From: Syntrophobacteraceae bacterium
GTDB taxonomy: Bacteria; Desulfobacterota; Syntrophobacteria; Syntrophobacterales; Syntrophobacteraceae
Direction of reading: 5' to 3'
Length of the DNA: 63,769 bases
NCBI GenBank assembly: GCA_003566995.1
Contig: PXBG01000052.1
Span: 1 to 63,769 of the forward strand
A program made the translations under genes and the position numbers. Under the pieces are notes generated by a model, which worked only from the letters and a program-made list of their open reading frames with translations, was not told where the DNA came from and did not search any database. How positions within the stretch are numbered: the first letter of the stretch is position 1; every line of letters starts with the position of its first letter. This document shows positions 51,539 to 60,715 of the stretch, piece after piece.

Positions 51539-52192
51539 ATGGCCGATACACCTCGAGGCGCTATTCTTCAACGCGACAAGGAAACCTATGCCATTGTCCC
51601 AAGGTCGCCCGCGGGATTGCTCACCGCTGAAAACCTGGAAGCCTTTGCCAGTGTCGTGAGGAAATACGAAATACCCGTGGTCAAGATCACCTCCGGACAG
51701 AGGGTCGCCCTTGTGGGCATCAAGGGCGAAGATGTGGAAAAAGTCTGGAACGATCTCGGCATGGATGCGGGCAAAGCGACGGAACTTTGTGTCCACTACG
51801 CTCAGGCATGTCCGGGAACAGCAGTGTGCCGGTTCGGCGTTCAGGACTCCCTGGGGCTGGGACTGGAGTTGGAGAAATTCTTTGAGGGCGTGGACCTGCC
51901 CGCGAAGCTCAAGTTTGGTGTCTCGGGATGTCCTTTCTGCTGCGCCGAGAGTTATGTGCGGGATCTGGGCATCATTGGAAAGAAAAGTGGCTGGACGGTA
52001 GCCGTGGGAGGACATTCAGGTGGCCGTCCGAGAATTGCCGATGAAATTGCTGAGGATCTCACCACGGAACAGGTGCTGGATCTTTGTAAAAAATCTTTGG
52101 ACCACTATCGTTCCAATGCCAAGAAGAAAGAGAGAATGTCCGCATTTGTGGACAGAATCGGTCTGGAATCCTTTAAGCAGTCTGTGCTCTGA
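51539..52192 (+). CDS. Low-molecular-weight (assimilatory-type) siroheme sulfite reductase
   Basis: 217 residues. The siroheme-[4Fe-4S] ligands are complete: C91-x5-C97 (ACPGTAVC) and C131-x3-C135 (GCPFCC). The N-terminal half-domain (DKETYAIVPRSPAGLLT) is the nitrite/sulfite reductase ferredoxin-like repeat. At this length it matches the P590-type enzyme of Desulfovibrio, which reduces sulfite to sulfide with a low-molecular-weight donor. It stands alone, without dsrAB, dsrC or electron-transfer genes nearby. GGAGG precedes the ATG, and a strong terminator follows. Confidence 0.94.
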   Translation: MADTPRGAILQRDKETYAIVPRSPAGLLTAENLEAFASVVRKYEIPVVKITSGQRVALVGIKGEDVEKVWNDLGMDAGKATELCVHYAQACPGTAVCRFGVQDSLGLGLELEKFFEGVDLPAKLKFGVSGCPFCCAESYVRDLGIIGKKSGWTVAVGGHSGGRPRIADEIAEDLTTEQVLDLCKKSLDHYRSNAKKKERMSAFVDRIGLESFKQSVL

Positions 52193-52215
52193 TTTTCCGC
52201 AAATCATCAGCCAGT

Positions 52216-52252
52216 GCCCCTCGTTCAGGTGACCCTGCAGGAGGGGCTTTTT
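52216..52252 (+). terminator. Rho-independent terminator after the sulfite reductase gene
   Basis: GCCCCTC pairs with GAGGGGC, with an inner CAGG/CCTG helix, and five Ts follow. Confidence 0.87.
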
Positions 52253-52328
52253 ACTTTTCGGTCATTTTCTGGTATCAGAATAAAACTTGGAATCTCCAAA
52301 TTTATCGTGCCCATATCTTCTTGTGAGG

Positions 52329-52874
52329 ATGGCAAAGGGTTTTTATGCTCTTACAAAACGCGTTCATAGGGTGAGGGATCTCGTGTTGACGGCGGCAGTT
52401 GTGATCGGTTTGGTATTGGGAGCATTGGGTGCCTATTACGCCCACGCAGGCGGAAGAAAATTTCGGAACAAACTGTTGCAGGACCTGGAACACCACCGCA
52501 GAAAGCGCACGCTGGAAACTTATGTGACGGATATCCTGGATAATCAGGACAAATGGAAACGCTCCATGGCCCTCATTCGCAAGCCTTTCGGAAAACAGGT
52601 CAATCTCGCAGTGGAAACAGCAGGAACCCTCATGGCTTTGGTTGGGCTCGTGAATGGTCTGGCCAATTTTGAACAAATTTTTGACAGCACGCCCAAGGGT
52701 GTTTTTGTGATCACATTCCTGGCGATGGTTCTTGCATTCATTCCCAGTCAATGGTTCTTTTCCGGCCGAATGGAAAAGGACATGGATTCAGTCTTGCAAG
52801 AAATGAGGGAGGCTCAGGACAGGGGAGAATTACGCGCCTTCGTGTCCAGGGCTTCAAAGGCATGGAAGCCATGA
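52329..52874 (+). CDS. Uncharacterised membrane protein, about 181 residues
   Basis: Three hydrophobic segments: LVLTAAVVIGLVLGALGAYY, AVETAGTLMALVGLVNGLA and VFVITFLAMVLAFIPSQWFF. Lys/Arg-rich loops lie between, and a charged C-terminal helix follows (RMEKDMDSVLQEMREAQDRG). I do not recognise the family. The start could be ATG 52329 (GAGG touches it) or TTG 52287; neither has a well-spaced ribosome site. It is followed by a convergent small frame at 52923. Confidence 0.6.
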   Translation: MAKGFYALTKRVHRVRDLVLTAAVVIGLVLGALGAYYAHAGGRKFRNKLLQDLEHHRRKRTLETYVTDILDNQDKWKRSMALIRKPFGKQVNLAVETAGTLMALVGLVNGLANFEQIFDSTPKGVFVITFLAMVLAFIPSQWFFSGRMEKDMDSVLQEMREAQDRGELRAFVSRASKAWKP

Positions 52875-52922
52875 AGCTGACCAGGGGTTGCCCCGGCAGA
52901 AGCCGCTCCTGAGTTTCCGGGT

Positions 52923-53099
52923 TCAGGGGACGTTTTTCATCAGGGCTTCGTAATCGAAGTGGTCTTCCTCCCACAAGCACCCTTCGGTTCCGGCTGGCGA
53001 GATGGGCACCCAATCTTCGTGTTCATTTGATGCCAGTCCCCTTATATCGTGGAGGTCATTTTTGGCTGGTGGTCCATGGGTCGGCTTTTGCGGTTTCAT
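52923..53099 (-). CDS. Possible small acidic protein of 58 residues
   Basis: The frame from ATG 53099 gives an acidic peptide (contains LHDIRGLASNEHEDWVPI and ends DYEALMKNVP) with no motif I recognise. Start context is weak. Listed because the composition looks more protein-like than a chance frame. Confidence 0.35.
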   Translation of the reverse strand: MKPQKPTHGPPAKNDLHDIRGLASNEHEDWVPISPAGTEGCLWEEDHFDYEALMKNVP

Positions 53100-53304
53100 G
53101 TTCCATGTATCCCTGTGAGTCAAGGTTGCGCTTTTGAGGGAATTTCCTTTCATGTTGCAGTGTGCTTTCATGTTTATTGGGAGTCAATGCTTTTTCAATG
53201 CCAGGATGGGTGGCGAGCAAGGCTTCATGTGCATGAGGGTTCTATGAAGTGGCTGAGTTTAAACAATTTTTGGTTCTTGATGGAGTGGACCTTACGGAGT
53301 GAAA

Positions 53305-54150
53305 ATGCATAACGGAGGAAGACGTTCAACCTTGTGTCCCAATTGCAGGAAACTCGTCAGCACTGACGAGTCGAGTTGCCCCCATTGCGGTCTGTCCCAC
53401 CCCGGGTCCGTGTTCAAGAACAATTTCTGGACGCGGGGCGCATTCAGCGGTGAGGATTTTGTGAGGAATATCATCTACGTCAATGCAGGCATGTTCATCC
53501 TCTCCATCCTCATGAATCCTGCATCCATGGGCCTTTCCATGAATCCCTTTGCTTTTCTCTCCCCTGACAATCGCAGCCTTCTTCTTCTGGGGGCTTCCGG
53601 CACCATTCCCATTGATCATTTTCATCGATGGTGGACCTTGCTCTCCGCAAACTATCTCCACGGAGGAATTCTGCACATTCTTTTCAACATGATAGCCATC
53701 AAGCAGATTGCGCCTCTTGTCTTTCGGGAATACGGAGGATATCGCCTGATCGTCATTTACACCCTCAGCGGTGTGGGGGGATACGTCGTTTCTTATTTTG
53801 CGGGTGTTCCCTTCACCATAGGCGCATCTGCCGCTCTTTGCGGGCTCATCGGATCGGCCCTCTATTATGGCAAAAGCCGGGGCGGGTATTACGGCCAGAT
53901 GGTCTACAAGCAAGTGGGCGGCTGGGTGATAGGAATTTTTGTCTTTGGCCTTCTGTTTCCAGGGATCAACAACTGGGCTCATGGCGGCGGTCTTCTTTTT
54001 GGTGTTCTTCTGGGGGTCTTGATGGGTTACCAGGACACTAAACGGGAAAACCTTTACCACAAAGCGCTGGCTGGCGTTTGTGCCCTGAGCACGGTGGGAG
54101 TGCTGACCTGGGCGGTTCTGTCATCTTTGTACATTCTCCTGGTGGCGTGA
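53305..54150 (+). CDS. Rhomboid-family intramembrane serine protease with N-terminal zinc ribbon
   Basis: 281 residues from ATG 53305, five bases after GGAG. A zinc ribbon at the N-terminus uses C11, C14, C25 and C28. Rhomboid features are HFHRWWTLLSANYLHGGILHILFNM, catalytic Ser175 in GASAALCG (GxSx) and His226 in WAHGGG. About six to seven helices are visible. It cleaves membrane protein substrates within the bilayer; no substrate is indicated. Single gene. Confidence 0.93.
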   Translation: MHNGGRRSTLCPNCRKLVSTDESSCPHCGLSHPGSVFKNNFWTRGAFSGEDFVRNIIYVNAGMFILSILMNPASMGLSMNPFAFLSPDNRSLLLLGASGTIPIDHFHRWWTLLSANYLHGGILHILFNMIAIKQIAPLVFREYGGYRLIVIYTLSGVGGYVVSYFAGVPFTIGASAALCGLIGSALYYGKSRGGYYGQMVYKQVGGWVIGIFVFGLLFPGINNWAHGGGLLFGVLLGVLMGYQDTKRENLYHKALAGVCALSTVGVLTWAVLSSLYILLVA

Positions 54151-54381
54151 GCCAAACACTTGCAAGGCCCGCAGGAACGAAAGTGCTGAAGAAGCGGATC
54201 CAGGAAACGGGTGGCATGCGGTGCAAGGAAAGAAGCAGGATCAGTTCTTCAAAGGGGCTCCGTGTTTTGGTGCATGCGGGGCCCTCAGGAGCCCGGCCCA
54301 TTGGAAGGAACCGTCCCTGTGGTCTTCCCCCCTGAGCCATCCCGGCCGATGAACACGGGGACGCAAGAAACTTGGCCCTTG

Positions 54382-55431
54382 TCACATGGACTTTCTGAAC
54401 CGGGTTCCATTGTAGTTGAAAACGGCTCCATGGGGGTTGATTTCCTCGAGTTCGAGCCCCCTTTCTATTTGATCGCCTTCCCGTCTGACCTTTCCATTGA
54501 CGATGATCATTCGGTCTGATTTGTTCTTGGCATAGACATATCCGGAGAAACTCAACTGAGAAAACTGGCTTCTGAGGGAAGCGGGAAGCTCATTGATGGT
54601 GGGCAGATGCCCCGGCGCGCCCTTTTCCCCTTCAGGTTCCGGCGAAGGTTTTTCTGTAAAGGCCAAAGGTTGTTCGGGTTGAAGAGAAAGAGGGGAAGAG
54701 GGCCCGCCGTTCTTCGGGGGTTGTTCTCCCGTGGATCGTTCCATGCGCTCAATTTGTTCGCCCAAATGTTTGGCGATCATTTCTCTGAAAAGTCTGCCGT
54801 CCCTCTCTCCTTCAATGAGAAGGACAGCCCCGCTTTCGGATTTTGCCGTCAGGGAAGGCTCTGGAGGAATCCCCGGGTTTTGGAAACCCTCTCCCTGTGA
54901 GGGGGCCGGTGGCGTGTGGCCGGTGGATTCACTCCCTGCAAGGGGTGCTTCCGGGAGTGCTGGTTGTTTCAGGGCAGTGGAGGGACTGCCCGGTGAAAGG
55001 GAGAAGGCCCGGTTCACGGAATCGGTCGAAGGGCCGAAGGGATTTCCCTTCGAGGGAGAGGCCTCGCCCCTGTCCGTGATTCCCCCTTCCTTTCCTTGGG
55101 CAGTCCGCTTCTCGCCCCCCTGTGCCTGGGGGACTTCATGGTTTTGAGGGAGGACGGGGTATGGCTCTGCAACTGAGAAGTGCGGGTGGTTTTGAGGGTC
55201 CATGGGAGTGGATGCGCGAACGTCTGCTGGTGCCTGTTCCTTGTGCCAGGGGCGAAGCCACCACGTGAACAAGCCCGCGTTGAGAAAGAGGGCCAGTGCG
55301 AGCACACATGACCAAAAGGGGCGACGTCCGCAATTGCGGACCTCCCTGGGAGCTGCCGCGTTCACATGGGGCACCGATTTCTTTTTTCTCTCTTGTTCAG
55401 ATTTCTTCAATGCTTCGAGTATGTAGGACAT
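54382..55431 (-). CDS. gspB: GspB-like general secretion pathway protein B
   Basis: 349 residues from ATG 55431, just two bases after the gspA stop. The start MSYILEALKKSEQERKK is the standard GspB N-terminus. One membrane helix (about 40-60) is followed by a long Pro/Gly/Ser-rich periplasmic linker and a C-terminal GspB domain (INELPASLRSQFSQLSFSGYVY to RKSM). With GspA it helps assemble the secretin through peptidoglycan. No GspC-M genes are in the window. Confidence 0.92.
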   Translation of the reverse strand: MSYILEALKKSEQERKKKSVPHVNAAAPREVRNCGRRPFWSCVLALALFLNAGLFTWWLRPWHKEQAPADVRASTPMDPQNHPHFSVAEPYPVLPQNHEVPQAQGGEKRTAQGKEGGITDRGEASPSKGNPFGPSTDSVNRAFSLSPGSPSTALKQPALPEAPLAGSESTGHTPPAPSQGEGFQNPGIPPEPSLTAKSESGAVLLIEGERDGRLFREMIAKHLGEQIERMERSTGEQPPKNGGPSSPLSLQPEQPLAFTEKPSPEPEGEKGAPGHLPTINELPASLRSQFSQLSFSGYVYAKNKSDRMIIVNGKVRREGDQIERGLELEEINPHGAVFNYNGTRFRKSM

Positions 55432-55433
55432 GG

Positions 55434-57131
55434 TCAGTATTCCTGCCACTCCTCACGGAGAGTGGGAGTTTCTATGTGCAACACGGAATTGAGATGAATG
55501 AGAGTCCGGGGTCCGGTGATTCCGTCCGGCTGAAGACCTTCGACAATTTGAAACCTTCTCACGGCTTCCCTGAGGTTTTCATCGTAGGGTCTGGGTTTTC
55601 CATGGGAAAAGGCTTGGTCGTCGGCCAGGTTCAGTTGTTTTCGAAGCCATTGAACTTCAGGCCCGGTGGTGCCAAGCCTGAGGACACCCCTGTAGTGAGG
55701 AGGCGGCTTCCAGAGGAGCTGAAATTCGCCTCGCCAGTGATCAGCCAGAACATGGTCGAAGATGGTCAAAAACTTGTTCTGGCCCCAAAATTCAGCCAAA
55801 TTTCCGTGAAGAGCCGCGAGGGTCAGATAGAAAGGCTTTTCTTCGTGATCGTAAAGCTTCAAGATTGCAGGGCGATTCAGCCGCCGCAGTTCATCGAGGC
55901 TTCCTCTTCCCGAGTAGCATGCTAGCCCCTGGGCTTCTGCCTGGGCGCAGATGGCAGAAGGTTTGTCCGGATCGAATTTCTTTCTCCACAAGGCAAAAAG
56001 ACTTTCAAATGCACCGAACTCACTTTTGAACCCGTCTTCAAAGGTCACCCCTTGAACAATTGCCCGCTCTTCGACCTGCTGGTGACGCACAGAAAGCTTT
56101 TGGGAAGCTTGGGGAGGATGAATTTTATGAAACACCGGAGGGGTCACAGGCATGGCGCTTCCCAAAGGACTTGATTCTTCCGTCGCTCCCAGCCTTTGGC
56201 TGGAAAGAATCTGCCGTGGCGCGTTCTCCCAAAATATAGCGGTGAGGCCAAATGCAACGAAAAGCGCGAGAGCTGCCGACTTGATCTTGCCGCTGAGAAA
56301 AAAATTTCGTGCATGAAATCCCTTGTCTTCAAAGATTTCCCGGGAGGCCTGAATCAAGGTCTTGCGGTCCACCTGTTTGAGATCCTGGCTGTAAGCCCCC
56401 AGCAAAGCCCGGTCACAGAGAAGATTGATCACACGGGGAATGCCGCCGCTGAGGGAGTGGAGAAGCCCGAAGACATGCGGGTCAAACAAGTCTTTGTCTC
56501 CTCCTGCCACGGACAGACGGTGCCGAACATAACCTTCGACCTCGTTTTTGCAAAGATGCTCCAGGTGGTAACGGGCCACAATGCGCTGAGACACCTGCCT
56601 CAGTCCCGGCTTTGCAAGCATGAGGCGAAGCTCGGGCTGGCCGATGAGAATGATCTGAAGGAGCTTTCGCTCGCTGGTTTCCAGGTTGGTGAGCAATCGC
56701 ATCTGCTCGAGGACTTCCGGATCGAGATTCTGGGCTTCATCGATGATGAGGACAGCTCTTTCATTGGCGGCGTGGGCCCTCAGCAAAAAGCCGTTGATGA
56801 GATCCACGAAGGTTTTGATGCTTTTGGTGTGGGCTGGATAGGGAATTTGAAATTCATCACAAATGCTGGAGAGCAGTTCCAGAACAGTGAGATTAGGGTT
56901 GAGAATGAGGGCCAGATGGCCCTTTGAGGGCATTCTCTCCATCAGGCAACGGCAAACTGTGGTTTTCCCCGTTCCCACTTCTCCCGTCAGAAGCACAAAG
57001 CCCCCTTCACCCCCTACGCCATAGAGCAGATGGGCAAGAGCTTCACGGTGGCCCGCACTCATGTACAGGTAGCGGGGATCCGGGGCAATGGAAAAAGGGA
57101 TCTCGGAAAAGCCGAAATGATTCTTGTACAT
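55434..57131 (-). CDS. gspA: GspA-like AAA ATPase with peptidoglycan-binding domain
   Basis: 565 residues. Walker A LLTGEVGTGKTT (50-57) and the Walker B IIDEAQNLDPEVLEQMR are present in the ExeA-type AAA domain. A membrane helix (about 280-300) and a periplasmic peptidase C39-like domain follow, then a peptidoglycan-binding domain (VQWLRKQLNLADDQ to NLREAVRRFQ). It forms a complex with GspB and remodels murein for secretin assembly. Could serve T2SS or pilus secretins elsewhere. Confidence 0.93.
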   Translation of the reverse strand: MYKNHFGFSEIPFSIAPDPRYLYMSAGHREALAHLLYGVGGEGGFVLLTGEVGTGKTTVCRCLMERMPSKGHLALILNPNLTVLELLSSICDEFQIPYPAHTKSIKTFVDLINGFLLRAHAANERAVLIIDEAQNLDPEVLEQMRLLTNLETSERKLLQIILIGQPELRLMLAKPGLRQVSQRIVARYHLEHLCKNEVEGYVRHRLSVAGGDKDLFDPHVFGLLHSLSGGIPRVINLLCDRALLGAYSQDLKQVDRKTLIQASREIFEDKGFHARNFFLSGKIKSAALALFVAFGLTAIFWENAPRQILSSQRLGATEESSPLGSAMPVTPPVFHKIHPPQASQKLSVRHQQVEERAIVQGVTFEDGFKSEFGAFESLFALWRKKFDPDKPSAICAQAEAQGLACYSGRGSLDELRRLNRPAILKLYDHEEKPFYLTLAALHGNLAEFWGQNKFLTIFDHVLADHWRGEFQLLWKPPPHYRGVLRLGTTGPEVQWLRKQLNLADDQAFSHGKPRPYDENLREAVRRFQIVEGLQPDGITGPRTLIHLNSVLHIETPTLREEWQEY

Positions 57132-57399
57132 AAAGGTCTCTCAACCCTTGTGGCCTTCTCCAGAGGGTTCAATTCAGGGGGCGGTTTCTTTCCAGGACCC
57201 ATCATTTTTCAATCAAATCGCAATTCCATACGCTTCCACCTCCATGAAAAGTTTTTAGACTTTTGGCCCTGCAGCGGCTTTTCCCCATACCTTCGGAAGG
57301 ATGACAAAGACGTGGGCGATTTTTTTCATGAGACCAGAGTCCATGGGAGAAAGCAATCCTTACTTGCAAAAGGATTTGTATTCTAGGCATGAAGCATGC

Positions 57400-58401
57400 T
57401 CAGGGCTTGAATCCGGCGACGATCCCCGAATCATTGGGCCCGGTGAAAGGCAGCCGCCGTATTCCATGAAGTCCCGCCTTTGAAAGCATTTCCTTGAGCT
57501 GGCTTTCCGAATAGCTCTGACCCTTTTGAGTGCCCAGCAGCATGTTCAGCGAAAAAAGAGCTGGAAAGAGGGGAGAGTCGAAGGAGTCGTTCAAAATGAA
57601 TTCATGAATCAGGAGAATGCCGCCCGACTCCAGGACGGCGGCAGTTTTGTCCACAATGGTTTGACACTCCCCGGGGCCCTCCCCATGGAGAATGTGAGAC
57701 AGCCACGCTGCATCGTACGAACCGGGAAGTTCCAGCCCCACAAAGTCACCTCCAATGAAGCTCACACGCTCATGCATGTCAAAGCGCCCGATGATTTCCC
57801 GGGCAAAAGGTTCGGTGGTGGGAAGGTCAAGCACTGTGGCGCTCAACCGGTCATACTCCCTGCAAAAATGAATGGCATAGGTGCCCGGCCCGCCCCCAAG
57901 GTCCAGAAGGTGTCTGCGGTTTGAAAGGTCCACGGCCTTGGCGACCTGGGGCGCAATGTGCCTGGCCAGATTGAACATTCCCATGAGGAAATTTCTTCTG
58001 CTCTCTTCATTTATGTCGTGGGAAACGCGTGTTCTCACAGGCCCTCCCTGTCGAACGGCCTGTTCCAGGTGATTCCAGGAATCCATGAGTTGATGATGGT
58101 GAAGTATGATGTAGCCCATGTAGTCTGGCTCATTCCTGTTCAGGTGAGCGAAAGAGAAAGGGGAATTGGAGTAGAGGTTTCCCTTTTTGATCAAAAGGCC
58201 CATGGCCGTGAGAGCGCCCGCCAGCATGTCCACGGCTCTCGCGTCTGCCTGCAGCTTTGCAGCAATGTCCTCTCCGGTGAGTTCCTGTTCTCCCAGTTGA
58301 GTGAACAAGTCCAGTTTTACGCTTGCATGAAGGGTGCACGTTTTCCAATAGTGGCCTGAAATCTCCAAAAGATGGCCAACGCTCATGGATTCACTCTGCA
58401 T
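57400..58401 (-). CDS. O-methyltransferase family 2 (COMT/hydroxyindole-type)
   Basis: 333 residues. An N-terminal dimerisation winged-helix (HYWKTCTLHASVKLDLFTQL) and a class I SAM domain with LLDLGGGPGTYAIHFC, DLPTTEPFAREI and LSHILHGEG match the PF00891/DUF-dimerization methyltransferases. The His in the HIL region aligns with the catalytic base. Substrate unknown. Divergent from an exporter operon across 380 bases, so regulation or function may be shared. Confidence 0.9.
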   Translation of the reverse strand: MQSESMSVGHLLEISGHYWKTCTLHASVKLDLFTQLGEQELTGEDIAAKLQADARAVDMLAGALTAMGLLIKKGNLYSNSPFSFAHLNRNEPDYMGYIILHHHQLMDSWNHLEQAVRQGGPVRTRVSHDINEESRRNFLMGMFNLARHIAPQVAKAVDLSNRRHLLDLGGGPGTYAIHFCREYDRLSATVLDLPTTEPFAREIIGRFDMHERVSFIGGDFVGLELPGSYDAAWLSHILHGEGPGECQTIVDKTAAVLESGGILLIHEFILNDSFDSPLFPALFSLNMLLGTQKGQSYSESQLKEMLSKAGLHGIRRLPFTGPNDSGIVAGFKP

Positions 58402-58782
58402 TTTTGCTCTCCTTTAAGTTCAGGGCTGAGGAAATCATTTTTCCAAGGATTTTTGCTGTTTGGGTCTCTGCTTTTCCTGACGCCTGCCATTTCGAGGGTT
58501 TTCTTTCAGGAAGCCTCCTACAAGGCCGGAGGCGGACCAAATTTGTTTTTCCAATGGTTTTTCAAGGAGGTTTCTTGGCCGGCCAAGAGTTATATTGATG
58601 ATGGCTGCTGTCAAGAAGTGTTTCCTGATCATGCCTGCCATTTCCTGGCTTCCCTTGTGGTGAAGGTATCCAGGGACTGCAGCGTAAAGTCAAACTGAAT
58701 TTTGGGCAGGCTCATCTCCCGCAGATGCCTGTCCTTGAATGTCACTTGTTCCTTGCCAACTCAAATGAATGGAGCTGGTTTC
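58402..58782. other. Divergent region between O-methyltransferase and exporter genes
   Basis: 381 bases without a supported gene. It has a perfect 16-bp palindrome at 58573-58588. Confidence 0.5.
58573..58588. promoter_or_regulatory. Perfect 16-bp palindrome, candidate operator
   Basis: TCTTGGCCGGCCAAGA is an uninterrupted dyad with no loop, located between divergent genes. A dimeric repressor or activator site is plausible. No regulator gene is adjacent. Confidence 0.45.
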
Positions 58783-59994
58783 ATGCCTGGCGAAGATCTT
58801 TCCAAACTGCGCATCGATAAAACTTTTGTTCGAGGAAGTCTGACCCGAAAGAAGCGCTGGATATACTCATCTCTTCTGCTTTTTTTCATTGCCATTGTTC
58901 TGGTTTCGTATTGGTCCGGGTTGCTTGCACCCACCACAACCGTCCGTGTCTACAGTGTACAAAACATATACCCATCGCAAACCTTCACCCTTCTCAATGC
59001 CAGCGGTTACGTGGTGGCGCAGCGCAAGGCGGCGCTGGCGGCAAAGATCACCGGCCGCCTGGTGCACCTGGAGGTGGAGGAGGGAAGCTCGGTCCAAAAG
59101 GGGCAGGTGGTGGCGCATCTGGAAAATGACGATGCTCTGGCAGCCCTGGACCTTGCAAAGGCCGAACTGGAGCTGGCTCGAATCGCCCTCGAGGAACGCA
59201 ATGTGGAGTTGAAGAATGCTTTGCAGGAACTTGAAAGAAAAAAAAGAGTGGTGGAGCGGGGCTATGTTTCCGGTCTGGAATACGATGCGGCCGTCGCCCG
59301 CCACGAGAGGGCTCGGGTGGCCGTTTTGGTGCAGAATGCGGCCATACGGTCTGGGGAGGCTGCGGTGCGAGCAGCACGGGTCAATGCTGACTATGCTTAT
59401 ATCACAGCCCCTTTTGACGGTGTGGTTCTCACCAAGAATGCGGACATGGGAGACATTGTGACGCCCCTGGGAGCCGCGGCAAATGCCAAGGCAGCGGTTG
59501 TCACCATTGCGGACATGGACTCGTTGCAGGTGGAAACGGACGTTTCCGAGTCCAGCATCGGCCAGGTTGCTGTGGGGCAGCCCTGCCTCATCCAGTTGGA
59601 CGCTTTGCCTCAGGAGCGTTTTGAGGGAAGAGTGCACATGATTGTCCCGACAGCGGATCGAAGCAAGGCTTCTGTTATGGTCAAGGTCAGTTTCGACAGA
59701 ATGGATTCAAGGGTTCTTCCCGAGATGGGAGCGAAGGTGAGCTTTCTTTCCCGTGAAATAGAGCCCCATGAGTTGGAACCGGTTCTGGCCGTTTTGTCCT
59801 CAGCCTTGGTGAGTCGACAAGGTAAGGATGTTGTGTATGTGGTGGAGGGGGGAGTGGCCAGAGAAACCCCCATTCAAAGAGGCAGAGCATTTGGAGACCT
59901 TGTGGAAGTGCTGGAGGGGTTGACGGCGGGAGACCGGGTGGTCCTCTCCCCCCATGAACTGCGCCACATGGCCCGGGTAAAAATTGAGGAATAG
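58783..59994 (+). CDS. HlyD/MacA-type periplasmic adaptor of an ABC exporter
   Basis: 403 residues from ATG 58783 after GGAGC. One N-terminal membrane helix (SSLLLFFIAIVLVSYWSGLL). Lipoyl domain halves (NASGYVVAQRKAALAAKITG and TAPFDGVVLTKNADMGDIV) flank a coiled coil (LAKAELELARIALEERNVELKNALQELERKK in part), then a beta-barrel domain. It links the ABC permeases to an outer-membrane channel not found here. Followed by ABC and FtsX genes in an operon. Confidence 0.92.
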   Translation: MPGEDLSKLRIDKTFVRGSLTRKKRWIYSSLLLFFIAIVLVSYWSGLLAPTTTVRVYSVQNIYPSQTFTLLNASGYVVAQRKAALAAKITGRLVHLEVEEGSSVQKGQVVAHLENDDALAALDLAKAELELARIALEERNVELKNALQELERKKRVVERGYVSGLEYDAAVARHERARVAVLVQNAAIRSGEAAVRAARVNADYAYITAPFDGVVLTKNADMGDIVTPLGAAANAKAAVVTIADMDSLQVETDVSESSIGQVAVGQPCLIQLDALPQERFEGRVHMIVPTADRSKASVMVKVSFDRMDSRVLPEMGAKVSFLSREIEPHELEPVLAVLSSALVSRQGKDVVYVVEGGVARETPIQRGRAFGDLVEVLEGLTAGDRVVLSPHELRHMARVKIEE

Positions 59995-60013
59995 GGGAAT
60001 GAAGGGCGGGGAC

Positions 60014-60715
60014 ATGAGTCTCGTGGAGATTCGCAACGTGAGCAAATCCTATACAAAAGGGGACCAGTCCATATCGGTCCTGGAAAACATCGACCTTTCC
60101 ATAGAGAGAAAGGAATTCATTGCCCTCATGGGTCCTTCCGGATCCGGCAAAAGCACGCTTCTCAATCTCATTGCGGGCCTTGACAGTGTGGATTCCGGAG
60201 TCATCAGCGTCGACGGCCTGGACATTTCCTCCCTGTCCCAGGCGGATCTCGCGCGTTGGAGAGCCCTGCATGTGGGTTTCATTTTCCAGTTTTACAACCT
60301 CATTCCTGTGCTCACCGCCTTTGAAAATGTGGAACTTCCACTTCTGCTCACGGGTCTCAGAAAGAAGCAGCGCCGTGAGCACGCATTGACGGCCCTCCAA
60401 CTGGTCAGCCTGGAAGATCGTATGGACCACTATCCCAGGCAACTGTCCGGTGGTCAGCAGCAGCGCGTGGCCATCGCCCGTGCTGTGGTGACGGATCCTA
60501 CCCTCCTGGTCGCCGATGAGCCCACAGGGGATTTGGACCGTGTTTCGGCGGAAGAGGTTCTCCAGCTCATGGAGCGGTTGAGTGTCCATTTGGGCAAGAC
60601 GGTCATCATGGTCACTCACGACCCGAGGGCTGCCCGGAAAGCCCACCGAATGCAATTCCTCGACAAAGGTGTGCTCGCTGATGCTCCTGAAGATACTCTT
60701 ACGGAATGCCTTTAG
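60014..60715 (+). CDS. ABC transporter ATPase of the LolD/MacB type
   Basis: 233 residues. Walker A GPSGSGKST (40-48), signature LSGGQQQR (144-151), DEPTGDLD Walker B and the H-loop VTHDPR are complete. ATG 60014 follows AAGGGCGGGG; the frame before it overlaps the adaptor gene. The stop lies 34 bases inside the next gene. It powers export with the two FtsX-type permeases downstream. Confidence 0.95.
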   Translation: MSLVEIRNVSKSYTKGDQSISVLENIDLSIERKEFIALMGPSGSGKSTLLNLIAGLDSVDSGVISVDGLDISSLSQADLARWRALHVGFIFQFYNLIPVLTAFENVELPLLLTGLRKKQRREHALTALQLVSLEDRMDHYPRQLSGGQQQRVAIARAVVTDPTLLVADEPTGDLDRVSAEEVLQLMERLSVHLGKTVIMVTHDPRAARKAHRMQFLDKGVLADAPEDTLTECL

